Below, in pieces: positions 6,955 through 15,419 of a DNA stretch of 28,432 bases (position 1 is its first letter; each line of letters begins with the position of its first letter). The stretch spans positions 1 to 28,432 of the forward strand of contig CAYUDC010000023.1 of NCBI GenBank assembly GCA_964443415.1, read 5' to 3'. Position numbers and translations under genes: made by a program. This DNA is from B1 sp964443415. Lineage in GTDB: Bacteria; Bacteroidota; Bacteroidia; UKL13-3. The notes beneath the pieces were generated by a model that was given only the letters and a program-made list of their open reading frames with translations, was not told the DNA's origin and made no database searches.

Positions 6955-9239
6955 AAAACATAATTAAAACCAAGCGTTGGCATAATAGGCAACTGGTTAA
7001 TTCTGGTATAAGTGAGCCTGTCAAAATAAAAGATATTGTCTCTGTCGTATACATTGGTGGCAGAAAGTATGACAGTCATACTTTGCCTATCTTTTTTAAG
7101 TGTAAACTTCTTAGAGATTGATGCATCTAGTCGATGGAAATAAGGTAAACGGCCTGTATTTACGTCTGTAAAAAATACACCTAAGTTGCCATTTTGGTTG
7201 TTTACGTTTGATCCAACGCCCCCATTGAGGTTAAGTCTCTCGTAAAACCCTTGTGTTTGGGTAAAAGGAAACCCAGAGCCAAAGTTCCAACGGGTATTGA
7301 GGTTCCAACTTTTTTGTTTTCCCCATTGGTAGGTATAAACCACATTTACATTGTGTCTTCTATCAAAATGAGGCACGTAATCGCGTCTGCCGTCATTTCT
7401 GGTTACATAGGTAAGCGAATAAACCAACCAGAGGTAATGGTTTCTGTATTCTGTTTTGATGCGTGCATCGCCACCATAAGCCTTGCCAGTTTCTTTAATT
7501 ACATCGGCTTTTAGGTAATAGGGTTTATCGAGGTTAAACTCATCATCATCATAAATTTTATCTCTATTGATATTGGTAATTTGAGTAAAGTCTTTCAAGA
7601 ATCCTTCGATATTAACCTCAATATATTTGCCCAAATCAAATTCAAATCCGCCTACATAATGGTTGGCAGTTTGTCTGCGAATATCTGAGTTTACGCGGTC
7701 TGGACTAGATAAGAATCCATAAAACAAATTCACTACATCTTGGTCGCTTACCGCAGCCATTAGGTTTTGTGAATAAGCGCCGGCGGCAAATTTAGCTCTA
7801 ATGGCTGGTGTAATATTGTATTTGGCACCAATTCTAGGTTCAAAACTAAACTCACTTAAAGAGGAATAATACACACTTCTGATGCCTGGTTCTAATACCA
7901 ATCTTTTATACACCCATTTATACTTTACAAATCCGTGGATTTCTGTAGAATAATCGTCTTGGGTTAATTCTCTTCCTACCGCGTTATAATACTTAAACTT
8001 GGTAGCCATACCAATGGCTTCAAAACCATATTTTACCTCGTCTTTGCCCAAAAAGCTGCTAAAATTAATGGCGGTATTAAAGCTATTTAAACTACTGGTT
8101 CGTGGCAAACCATCGGAGGTGGTTTGGTTCATTTCGTAGGTAGAATAGCCAGCATTGGCATTAATTAAGGTGTTAGATCCATCGGGGATAATGAGTAAGC
8201 TACCGCCTGCGCCAGATGAAATCCAATTGTATTTATTGTTAGTAAAATCGGCATTGTCAGAAAATCTAAAGCCAAACAAGTTTAGCTTACTACCATTGTT
8301 AGAAACGCTGGTATATTTTCCATAAAGGTCGTTAAACCCATACGGAAGGCCGTTTACGGGGTCGGCATAACTGTATATGGTTTTACTGCTTAAACCTAAT
8401 AAAGACGATTTGTAAGATAAAACATAAGAAGAGCTAGAACCACCATCTTCTATCAGGCTATTAATGGGGCCTTCCAATAAAATTTTGCCTGTCATTGGGT
8501 TGGCAGCAATTTTTCCTGAAAAGTGTTTTTTATTTCCTTCGCGGGTGCTTACATCAATGATGCCGCTAATTCTTCCGCCATATTGGGCATTAAAACCTCC
8601 AGAACTTACTTCGGCATTTCTAATGATATCTGCATCAAAAACAGAGAATAAACCAATGCTATGAAATGGGTTGATGATAATCATTCCGTCAATCATCACC
8701 TTGTTCATTACAGGAGGGCCACCACGCACATAGAGCTGACCGCCTTGGTCGCCACTAAAATTAACCCCAGGCAATACTTGTAAATATTGCACTAAATCTG
8801 GTTCTCCGCCAAAAGTGGGCAATTGTTTAAGTTCTTTTTGGGTAATGGTATTAGACGATATGGTGACGTTCTCTTTTGATTTTTGCTTATCTGCCCTAAT
8901 TTCTACGACGTCTAATTCCATCCTTTTAGGCTTTAGGTAAAGGTTTTGCGTCATGATTTTACCCTCGGCCAAGTTTACTTTGGCAGTGGCGGTGTCATAG
9001 CCTAAACTCCAGCATTGCAGGGTGTATGAGCCAGGTTTTAGTCGAGATAAAGTATAAAACCCATTGAGGTCTGTAGCCTTACCTGTTTTAAGCTCTTTGA
9101 TAATAACATTGGTATAAATCATGGGCTCGCCAGTTTCTTTGTCGTACACAAAGCCGCGTATTTCTCCGGTTTGAGCCAAAAGCCAGTTTGAACAAAGTAG
9201 AAACGAAAGAACTATCAGCGATTGAATGAATTTGAACAT
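6951..9239 (-). CDS. TonB-dependent receptor with N-terminal carboxypeptidase-regulatory-like domain
   Basis: This 762-residue receptor starts at the ATG at 9237-9239 (MFKFIQSLIV). An in-frame ATG 12 codons further upstream would put a charged stretch before the signal peptide and overlap the candidate promoter, so I reject it. In order: signal peptide ending LLAQ (1-23), a CarboxypepD_reg-like beta-sandwich (GEIRGFVYDKETGEPMIYTN onward, about 25-107), a plug domain (about 120-230, with YLQVLPGV, QLYVRGG, NAEVSSGGFNAQYGGR), then a 22-strand-type barrel ending NYVF with terminal Phe. No SusD partner is adjacent, so it is not a SusC-type pair. It is likely a stand-alone receptor for a siderophore, peptide, cofactor or similar ligand. 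It is transcribed against its neighbours, convergent with the GT39 gene and divergent from the polysaccharide locus. Confidence 0.93.
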   Translation of the reverse strand: MFKFIQSLIVLSFLLCSNWLLAQTGEIRGFVYDKETGEPMIYTNVIIKELKTGKATDLNGFYTLSRLKPGSYTLQCWSLGYDTATAKVNLAEGKIMTQNLYLKPKRMELDVVEIRADKQKSKENVTISSNTITQKELKQLPTFGGEPDLVQYLQVLPGVNFSGDQGGQLYVRGGPPVMNKVMIDGMIIINPFHSIGLFSVFDADIIRNAEVSSGGFNAQYGGRISGIIDVSTREGNKKHFSGKIAANPMTGKILLEGPINSLIEDGGSSSSYVLSYKSSLLGLSSKTIYSYADPVNGLPYGFNDLYGKYTSVSNNGSKLNLFGFRFSDNADFTNNKYNWISSGAGGSLLIIPDGSNTLINANAGYSTYEMNQTTSDGLPRTSSLNSFNTAINFSSFLGKDEVKYGFEAIGMATKFKYYNAVGRELTQDDYSTEIHGFVKYKWVYKRLVLEPGIRSVYYSSLSEFSFEPRIGAKYNITPAIRAKFAAGAYSQNLMAAVSDQDVVNLFYGFLSSPDRVNSDIRRQTANHYVGGFEFDLGKYIEVNIEGFLKDFTQITNINRDKIYDDDEFNLDKPYYLKADVIKETGKAYGGDARIKTEYRNHYLWLVYSLTYVTRNDGRRDYVPHFDRRHNVNVVYTYQWGKQKSWNLNTRWNFGSGFPFTQTQGFYERLNLNGGVGSNVNNQNGNLGVFFTDVNTGRLPYFHRLDASISKKFTLKKDRQSMTVILSATNVYDRDNIFYFDRLTYTRINQLPIMPTLGFNYVF

Positions 9240-9389
9240 TTTTAATTTTGTAATTGCAGATTGAATGGGCGGCACGAATATAAAGTAAGTGGTGAAATTT
9301 ATTAGAAAAGTTGCAGCGGGCCCTTAGTAATATTAAAAATTCGGCTCAGAATGTTTATTTTGCGCACTAAAGGCCTTAATTTGATATTA
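9240..9389. promoter_or_regulatory. Divergent intergenic region between receptor gene and polysaccharide locus
   Basis: These 150 bases must hold the promoters of the leftward receptor gene and the rightward polysaccharide operon. Rightward, TTATTTTG at 9355-9362 is one mismatch from TAnnTTTG and would give a leader of about 20 bases before the ATG at 9390. TTAATTTG at 9376-9383 is similar but too close to the start. No RNA structure or obvious operator was seen. Confidence 0.4.
9275..9282 (-). promoter_or_regulatory. Candidate Bacteroidota -7 element for the TonB-dependent receptor gene
   Basis: On the minus strand this reads TATATTCG, one mismatch from the TAnnTTTG consensus, about 35 bases before the ATG at 9239, giving a leader of about 28 bases. 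No clean TTTG -33 element is seen at the expected spacing. It is the best match in the divergent gap, but weak. Confidence 0.3.
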
Positions 9390-11864
9390 ATGAAAGAGTG
9401 GAAGCGCGTATACTTTAAAAGTATTTTGTGGAGCAAATACCTGTTGATCATGGGTTTTTTGTTGTTTGGTTCCCAAAACTTACAAGCTCAAGGGAATAAC
9501 CCTAAAACACAATCTTTGGCAACCCTAAAAGTGGATGAATTGTCGGATGAACAAATCTTGCAGTTTAAATCTAAATACCTTGCCGAAGGAAATTCTATGG
9601 CCGATTTAGACCGTGAATTGCTCAAGCGCGATGTGCCAGCTGCAGAGATAGATAAATTAAAAGCTAGGCTTCTAAAGCTAGAAGAGAAGCAGTCTAAAGA
9701 CAACCAAGAGGAGTCGGATCAACCCGAAGAAAAAAAGGTGAGCCAACCCAAGTCTACCGAAAAAAACCAAGACTTATTTTACCTGCTAAAGCCTAAGATT
9801 TTTGGAAGTGAGCTTTTTAATAATCCTAAATTAAGTTTTGAACCAAACCTAAAAATGGCACCTCCTTTAAACTACCAGCTTGGGCCAGATGATGAGCTGG
9901 TGATAGACATTTTTGGGTATAATGAACAAAGCTATAAGTTAAAAGTGAGTAATGCTGGAGCCGTTAGAATTCCTAATTTAGGTCCCGTGCAGGTGTCTGG
10001 TTTAACATTAGAGCAAGCGCAGCAAAGAATTAGCTCAAAACTTAGTGCCTTATATCCCAATATATCTAGCGGAAATACCACGGTTGCGGTGGGCTTAGGA
10101 AGTATAAGAAGTATCAAAGTAATTATTTTAGGTGAGGTAAATGCGCCCGGTTCTTATTCTCTTCCTTCTTTGGCCACGGTGTTTAATGCTTTGTATGCCT
10201 CTGGAGGGCCAAATGCAAACGGTTCTTTCAGGAAAATTAAGTTGGTTCGTGGTAATAAGGTGATTGCAGATATAGACATCTACGATTTTTTAATGAACGG
10301 CAATAGCAAAGGCAATTTGCCGCTAAAAGACATGGATGTGATCAAGGTAGAAGCCTATGAATCGCGGGTTGAAATAAAGGGATTTGTAAAGCGGGACGGA
10401 TTTTATGAAGTATTAGCCAAGGACAACCTTTCTACTTTGTTTAATTATGCTGGCGGATTTGCTCCAAAAGCCTATACCGAACGTGTGAAGATAGTAAGAA
10501 ATACCGGCTTTCAACAAAAGGTGGCTGAGGTGTCTAAAACAGAGTTTAGCGGTTTTGCCTTAAACAATGGTGATGTAATTTACGTAGATAGCATATTAAG
10601 CCGATACGAAAACAGGATAGAGATTGAAGGTGCAGTATTTAGGCCTGGTTTTTTTAGTTTGAACCAAAACCCAAGTTTAAGTGTATTGCTTAAAAATGCT
10701 GGTGGTGTGAGAGAAGAAGCATTTCTTTCTCGTGCCACTATTTTAAGAAGAATGGCAGATAATTCACACAAAATTATTTCTGTAGACATTGGCAAGGTAG
10801 TAAGTGGAGCAGAAGACTTAAGCTTGCAAAGAGAAGACAAGATTACCATTGCCTCTAATTTTGAAATGAAAGAGTTTCAAACCATCAGTATTTCTGGCAA
10901 TGTAAAAAATCCAGGGATTTACCCTTATGCCACAAATATGAGGGTAGAAGATGTGATTATCATGGCAGGAGGCTTGCTAGAATCTGCTTCTATTGAAAAT
11001 ATTCAAGTGGCCCAAAGGGTAGAAGATGCCAATAGGTTGAGTAAAGATGCAGAACTTTCTAAAATTGTGGTGGTAAAGGTAGAGGCCGACTTGAAGCCAA
11101 AGTCTGATGATGCATTTACCTTAAAGCCGTTTGATGCCATTACTATTTTTCCTAAACCTGGATATGTGGCGCAAAAACAAGTAGAGATTAGGGGAGAAGT
11201 GATGTTTCCTGGATCTTATGCCATTATGCGTTCGGATGATAGGGTATCTGACTTAATTCAAAGGGCTGGAGGAATTACGGCCTTAGGGTATTCGGGAGGT
11301 GCTATCTTAATTAGAAAACGTTCGAATAATTACCAAGATGAGGTAGTGAAGGAAAGCAAGTTAAAAGCCTTAAAAAGATTGAGCAATGATACCATCAAAA
11401 CAGCTCGACTGATAGCAGAGGAAGAAGAAAAAACGGCTGATGTGGTGGGTATAAACCTTGCAAAAATTATGAAGAAACCAGGTTCAAAAGAGGATGTGGT
11501 GCTGAGCGAAGGTGATATTTTAGAAATACCTTCCTTAAATCAAACGGTTTTTGTGACAGGCGAGGTGCTCTATCCTGTAAGAATTAGTTTTGAGCCTCGT
11601 AAAGGATATAGGTCGTATATCTCTAGTGCAGGTGGATTCTCTTCAAAAGCCTTAAAAAGACGTTCTTATATTGTGTATCCAAATGGTACGGCCAAAGATA
11701 CCAAGAGCTTTTTAGGATTTAAAAAGTATCCAAAAATACTACCGGGCTCAGAGCTTGTGGTTCCTCCAAAGGAAGACAAGAAAACTTTAAGTCCGCTCGA
11801 AATTGTAACCATTACCACAAGCTTAACCAGTATGTTGGTGCTTATTTCTACCATTATAAGATAG
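9390..11864 (+). CDS. Wza-like outer membrane polysaccharide export protein with multiple SLBB domains
   Basis: From the ATG at 9390 (MKEWKRVYFK) the protein has 824 residues. An in-frame ATG at 9351 would add 13 residues, but the best promoter-like box overlaps it. A signal peptide ends near NLQAQ, with no lipobox Cys. A charged, Lys/Glu-rich helical stretch follows (about 45-130). The poly_export domain is at about 160-240 (YQLGPDDELVIDIFGYNEQ), then about six SLBB-like units beginning near residues 247, 327, 411, 499, 610 and 720. Each opens with a motif like GEVNAPGSY, GFVKRDGFY, GAVFRPGFF, GNVKNPGIY, GEVMFPGSY or GEVLYPVRI. A hydrophobic segment lies at the extreme C-terminus (IVTITTSLTSMLVLISTII). 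Escherichia coli Wza has about 380 residues and fewer SLBB units, so this is an expanded periplasm-spanning channel. First gene of the polysaccharide operon; 4 bases before the Wzz-like gene. Confidence 0.92.
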   Translation: MKEWKRVYFKSILWSKYLLIMGFLLFGSQNLQAQGNNPKTQSLATLKVDELSDEQILQFKSKYLAEGNSMADLDRELLKRDVPAAEIDKLKARLLKLEEKQSKDNQEESDQPEEKKVSQPKSTEKNQDLFYLLKPKIFGSELFNNPKLSFEPNLKMAPPLNYQLGPDDELVIDIFGYNEQSYKLKVSNAGAVRIPNLGPVQVSGLTLEQAQQRISSKLSALYPNISSGNTTVAVGLGSIRSIKVIILGEVNAPGSYSLPSLATVFNALYASGGPNANGSFRKIKLVRGNKVIADIDIYDFLMNGNSKGNLPLKDMDVIKVEAYESRVEIKGFVKRDGFYEVLAKDNLSTLFNYAGGFAPKAYTERVKIVRNTGFQQKVAEVSKTEFSGFALNNGDVIYVDSILSRYENRIEIEGAVFRPGFFSLNQNPSLSVLLKNAGGVREEAFLSRATILRRMADNSHKIISVDIGKVVSGAEDLSLQREDKITIASNFEMKEFQTISISGNVKNPGIYPYATNMRVEDVIIMAGGLLESASIENIQVAQRVEDANRLSKDAELSKIVVVKVEADLKPKSDDAFTLKPFDAITIFPKPGYVAQKQVEIRGEVMFPGSYAIMRSDDRVSDLIQRAGGITALGYSGGAILIRKRSNNYQDEVVKESKLKALKRLSNDTIKTARLIAEEEEKTADVVGINLAKIMKKPGSKEDVVLSEGDILEIPSLNQTVFVTGEVLYPVRISFEPRKGYRSYISSAGGFSSKALKRRSYIVYPNGTAKDTKSFLGFKKYPKILPGSELVVPPKEDKKTLSPLEIVTITTSLTSMLVLISTIIR

Positions 11865-11868
11865 GCCA

Positions 11869-12945
11869 ATGATGGAGTTTAAGACAGAAAATATCAAACA
11901 GTTTTTTGCTGATTTAGTAAGCTTCGTAAAGAAGAAGTTTAAACTAGTACTCATAGTTGCCTTAATAGGTTTGGTATTGGGTGCTATTTATGGCGCACGA
12001 TACAAGCCCTATTACAAAGCTAGTTTAAGTTTTATGCTAAATGAGTCGAAGGCAGGCGGAGCCGCAGGTTTGGCATCTTTGGCGGGTCAATTAGGTTTAG
12101 GCATGGGCAGTCCCACGATGAATGAAGATAGAATTTTGTATCTGCTTGGTTCAAGAAAAATTATAGGAGAAGCACTTTTATTGCCTTTTGCCAATGGTAA
12201 AACAACCATTGGTGACGAAGTAGCCAAAGTGTTTAGAATTAATGAAGGCTGGGCGGGTGATACCAGCATGAAAGGCTTTGAAGGTTTTAGCTCAAAAAGT
12301 TTAGAATCGTGCAGCTTTCAAGAGCAAAATGCTATTTCGTCGATCTATAGTTTTCTGTTAAATTCAAACCGATTTCATTATGATGCCATCAAGAAAAAGG
12401 GAAATGCATTTGTGGGAAATCAAAGCAGTGGGATTTTAACCATCGATTTTGAGTGTCGAAATGAGGAGTTGAGTAAAGCTTTTTTAGAATCGGTTTTTAA
12501 AGCCACCGAAGATTTTTATGTGCAAGCAGTTACCAAGTCTTTAGAAGATAATTACAGGCTTATTTCTATGAAATCAGACTCCATCAAAAGCTTGTTAAAG
12601 GCAAAAGAGAGTGAAACAGCTATGGAAGCAGATGCTGCTTTTAACGTATTTAAAAACCAAGGGCGACTAGGAGAATTACGGGCAAAAAAGGAGGTAGAAT
12701 TGCTCAATGTCTTGTATGCAGAAATCATTAAAAACAAAGAGATTGCCAAGTTCAATTTAGATCAAAGTAAGCCAGGTATTCAAGTCATAGAATTGCCTTA
12801 TCTACCTTTAGAGAAAAAAGATAGAACAGCCATTGTTTGGGGATTGATAGGCAGTACGGCATTTTTGTTTCTAGGTATAGGCTTAATGATATTTATCTTT
12901 ATGATAAGTAATTTTAAAAGGTTTAGTGATTTATTTCCATCCTAA
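11869..12945 (+). CDS. Wzz-like polysaccharide chain-length/co-polymerase protein (no kinase domain)
   Basis: This 358-residue inner membrane protein has the Wzz topology: a short cytoplasmic N-terminus, a first membrane helix at about 26-43, a large periplasmic domain with a helical, coiled-coil-prone part (about 225-300), and a second membrane helix at about 322-346. A Gly/Ala-rich segment, GGAAGLASLAGQLGLG, lies at about 63-78, as in related Bacteroidota proteins. After the second helix only about 12 residues remain, so the cytoplasmic tyrosine-kinase domain of Wzc-type proteins is absent, and no separate kinase or phosphatase gene is in the window. It should regulate polymer length and couple the polymerase to the Wza-like exporter encoded just upstream. 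ATGATG at 11869 offers two starts one codon apart. The choice changes nothing of substance. Confidence 0.88.
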   Translation: MMEFKTENIKQFFADLVSFVKKKFKLVLIVALIGLVLGAIYGARYKPYYKASLSFMLNESKAGGAAGLASLAGQLGLGMGSPTMNEDRILYLLGSRKIIGEALLLPFANGKTTIGDEVAKVFRINEGWAGDTSMKGFEGFSSKSLESCSFQEQNAISSIYSFLLNSNRFHYDAIKKKGNAFVGNQSSGILTIDFECRNEELSKAFLESVFKATEDFYVQAVTKSLEDNYRLISMKSDSIKSLLKAKESETAMEADAAFNVFKNQGRLGELRAKKEVELLNVLYAEIIKNKEIAKFNLDQSKPGIQVIELPYLPLEKKDRTAIVWGLIGSTAFLFLGIGLMIFIFMISNFKRFSDLFPS

Positions 12946-12947
12946 GT

Positions 12948-14297
12948 TTGAGTATTCTATCATCATATTCTAAGCGAAGCGTAAACATTCTTAAAAACAT
13001 TTCTTTATCGCTTGTATTTAAAGTGTTTTCTTCTGTTTTGGGAATGGCCACTGTGCCCTATTTAATGCAGGCCTTTGGTGTTAGAAATTTTGGATTATGG
13101 TTAGCAATTTCATCCTTTGCAAGTTCGGTTTACACCCTAGATTTTGGTTTGTCTAATGGATTTAGAAACCGATTTACAGCGGCATTAAGTTTGGGAGATG
13201 AACCAGATGCGCAGCAAAGCTTAAGCACCATTTACTTCATGTTGTCTTTTATTGCTGCCTTGGTGTTTTTGATATTTGCTTTTAGCTATCCTTGGATAGA
13301 TTGGCAAAGCCTATTTCAGCTTCAAGCAGGTGAAGTGGAGGCCGCTAAAAGTGCCATATGGTGGATGAGTTTTTTCTTTTGCTTAAAGTTGGTTGTGTCT
13401 GTTATAAACACAGTATTAATTGCTTCGCATCGTGTGGCCTTAAGCAGTTTTTTAGAACTGTTGCAAATAGTGGGTAGTTTTTTATTGGCATGGGCATTTA
13501 GTAAAGGAGTTAATTTACCTTTTCAAACCATGGTTTTACTATTGGCGAGTTTGCCAGTTTTCGTCTATGCCATGGGTTCTTGGCCAATTTACAGGTTTCA
13601 ATTGTCCCACATTAGGCCTCGCTTGTCAAAAGCTAAATTGGATGTAGCAAAGCAGTTTTTAGGAAAAGGAATACAGTTTTTTATCATACAAATTACAGCC
13701 ATTTTTTTGTTTACCATAGGTGGTTTTGTGGCAGCCAATATGTATGGATTAGAAGCAGCAGCCTCTTTTGGTTTAATTAATAAATATTACTCCATTCCGC
13801 TAATGGGTTTTTCGGTGATTTTAACGCCATTTTGGGCGGGCTTTACTGATGCTTGGATCAAAAAAGATTTAACCTGGATTCGTAATATTCTTAAGAACTT
13901 ATTGTTGCTTTGGTTAGCATTTGTGCTTGGTTTAGCGCTCATGGTGTATTTTTCTGAGGAGGCATTTTCATTATGGTTAGGAAAACAAGCAGGCAATCAC
14001 AAGCCCGATCAAATAGGATTTGTTTTGGGAGCCTTATTTACAGCCTTGTGTGCTTGGGGGAATATTTTTTCTTTTTTCTTAAATGGTGTAGGGCTTTTGC
14101 GTGTGCAAATGCTTGGCGCTTTGTTTATCATTTTTGCCATGTTTCCGTTGCTTTTCGGGTTGAACCTAGCCTTCGGGTTGAATTACATCAATCTGTTTAT
14201 CACCATCATATTATTGATGCTGTTGGGTGCGGTGGTTGGCCCTTTACAAACCTACTTGCTTCTTAAAGGCAAAGCCAAAGGGATTTGGGGGAAATAA
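12948..14297 (+). CDS. Wzx-like oligosaccharide flippase (TTG start)
   Basis: This 449-residue polytopic protein of the MATE/MOP polysaccharide-transporter type has about 12 hydrophobic helices. The N-terminus (SLVFKVFSSVLGMATVPYLMQAFGVRNFGLW) is typical of Wzx proteins, with a helix, a conserved small-residue turn and a G-x-x-x-F-G-L-W ending. It would flip the lipid-linked repeat unit to the periplasmic face for polymerisation. The only good start is TTG at 12948, two bases after the Wzz stop. No in-frame ATG lies between the upstream stop (12927-12929) and residue 33, which is already inside the first helix. It is followed by a 33-base gap before the aminotransferase gene. Confidence 0.9.
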   Translation: MSILSSYSKRSVNILKNISLSLVFKVFSSVLGMATVPYLMQAFGVRNFGLWLAISSFASSVYTLDFGLSNGFRNRFTAALSLGDEPDAQQSLSTIYFMLSFIAALVFLIFAFSYPWIDWQSLFQLQAGEVEAAKSAIWWMSFFFCLKLVVSVINTVLIASHRVALSSFLELLQIVGSFLLAWAFSKGVNLPFQTMVLLLASLPVFVYAMGSWPIYRFQLSHIRPRLSKAKLDVAKQFLGKGIQFFIIQITAIFLFTIGGFVAANMYGLEAAASFGLINKYYSIPLMGFSVILTPFWAGFTDAWIKKDLTWIRNILKNLLLLWLAFVLGLALMVYFSEEAFSLWLGKQAGNHKPDQIGFVLGALFTALCAWGNIFSFFLNGVGLLRVQMLGALFIIFAMFPLLFGLNLAFGLNYINLFITIILLMLLGAVVGPLQTYLLLKGKAKGIWGK

Positions 14298-14330
14298 TGT
14301 ATAATTGTAGAGTAGCAAAATTTGAGTGGA

Positions 14331-15419
14331 ATGAAATATCCAGTATATCAACCTGCGCTGTCAGGACGAGAGAAGGAATATGTATTAGAGTGTTTAGATT
14401 CAACGTGGATTTCATCTAAAGGGAAGTTTATCCAAGCATTTGAACAAGGCTTTGCACAATATACAGGAACTAAATATGCAGCTGCTGTATCTAATGGAAC
14501 GGTGGCCTTACATTTAGCCATGTTGGCTTTAGGCATTGGGCCAGGCGACGAGGTAATTGTACCAACTCTAACCTACATAGCCTCTGTAAATGCCATTGCT
14601 TATGTAGGTGCCACGCCAGTATTTGCTGATAGTTTGCCTGATACTTGGCAGTTGAACCCAGAAGATGTAAAGAAAAAAATTACTCCCAAAACCAAAGCGG
14701 TAATGGCAGTGCATCTTTATGGACATCCATGCGAAATGGATGCTTTGGTAAGTATATGTAAAAGCAATAACCTGTTTTTAGTAGAAGATTGTGCCGAGGC
14801 AATTGGCTCTAAATACAAAGGTAAAATGGTAGGAGGCTTTGGTGATATTGCTACCTTTAGTTTTTTTGGAAATAAAACCATTACCACAGGAGAAGGAGGG
14901 ATGGTTATTTGCTCTAACGAAACATTGTTAGAAAGGGTGAATCATTTAAAAGGTCAAGGTTTGGCAAAGTACAGACAATATTGGCACGATATCATTGGAT
15001 ATAATTATCGTATGACCAATATTTGTGCAGCAATTGGTTTGGCTCAACTAGAGCAAGTGGATACATTTATCCAACGTAAAAAGGAAATTGCCAACTTGTA
15101 TCAAGCACAATTAAAAGAGACCAATTTTACTTTTCATGCCGCACACCAAGACGTTGAGCACACCTATTGGATGTGCTCTTTGTTGGTAAGTGATTCTAGT
15201 GAAAGAGAGGCTTTAAGGAATCATTTAGAGCAGCATGGCATAGAAACCAGACCCTTGTTTTATCCAGTACATACCATGCCTATGTATGGTAAAACCTATA
15301 CAGCCTTTCCGGTGGCCGAAGATTTAGGATGGCGAGGCATTAATTTGCCTAGTTACCCAGGTTTAAAGGATGAAGAGGTAGTAGAGATTTGTGAGGCACT
15401 TAAATCATTTAAGGTATGA
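14331..15419 (+). CDS. DegT/DnrJ/EryC1/StrS-type PLP sugar aminotransferase (perosamine synthase-like)
   Basis: This 362-residue enzyme starts at the ATG at 14331. A TTG three codons upstream is possible. The fold-type-I signatures are all present: the N-terminal STWISSKGKFIQAFE, AVSNGTVALHLAMLALGIGPGDEVI for cofactor and substrate binding, VEDCAEAIGSKYKGK with the Asp that contacts the PLP ring nitrogen, and FSFFGNKTITTGEGG with the Schiff-base Lys at residue 182. This last stretch strongly resembles GDP-perosamine synthases and other 4-aminotransferases of nucleotide-linked 4-keto-6-deoxy sugars. It should place an amino group on such a sugar, using glutamate. Its stop overlaps the next start (ATGA) and the next gene is a PglD-type acetyltransferase, which fits the classic transaminate-then-acetylate pair. 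The exact sugar (perosamine, bacillosamine-type or other) is inferred only. Confidence 0.9.
   Translation: MKYPVYQPALSGREKEYVLECLDSTWISSKGKFIQAFEQGFAQYTGTKYAAAVSNGTVALHLAMLALGIGPGDEVIVPTLTYIASVNAIAYVGATPVFADSLPDTWQLNPEDVKKKITPKTKAVMAVHLYGHPCEMDALVSICKSNNLFLVEDCAEAIGSKYKGKMVGGFGDIATFSFFGNKTITTGEGGMVICSNETLLERVNHLKGQGLAKYRQYWHDIIGYNYRMTNICAAIGLAQLEQVDTFIQRKKEIANLYQAQLKETNFTFHAAHQDVEHTYWMCSLLVSDSSEREALRNHLEQHGIETRPLFYPVHTMPMYGKTYTAFPVAEDLGWRGINLPSYPGLKDEEVVEICEALKSFKV

Noticed and set aside
9240..9275. Longer start for the TonB-dependent receptor (ATG at 9275 on the minus strand)
   Set aside because: It would place 12 residues before a normal signal peptide and overlap the candidate -7 element. 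MFKFIQSLIV at 9239 is the standard kind of start.
9351..9389. Longer start for the Wza-like protein (ATG at 9351, 13 extra residues)
   Set aside because: The best promoter-like box (TTATTTTG, 9355-9362) overlaps it, and the ATG at 9390 gives a more compact signal peptide. It remains possible.
13973..14266. A 97-codon + strand frame inside the flippase gene
   Set aside because: It lies entirely within the flippase gene in another frame and shows no recognisable motif.
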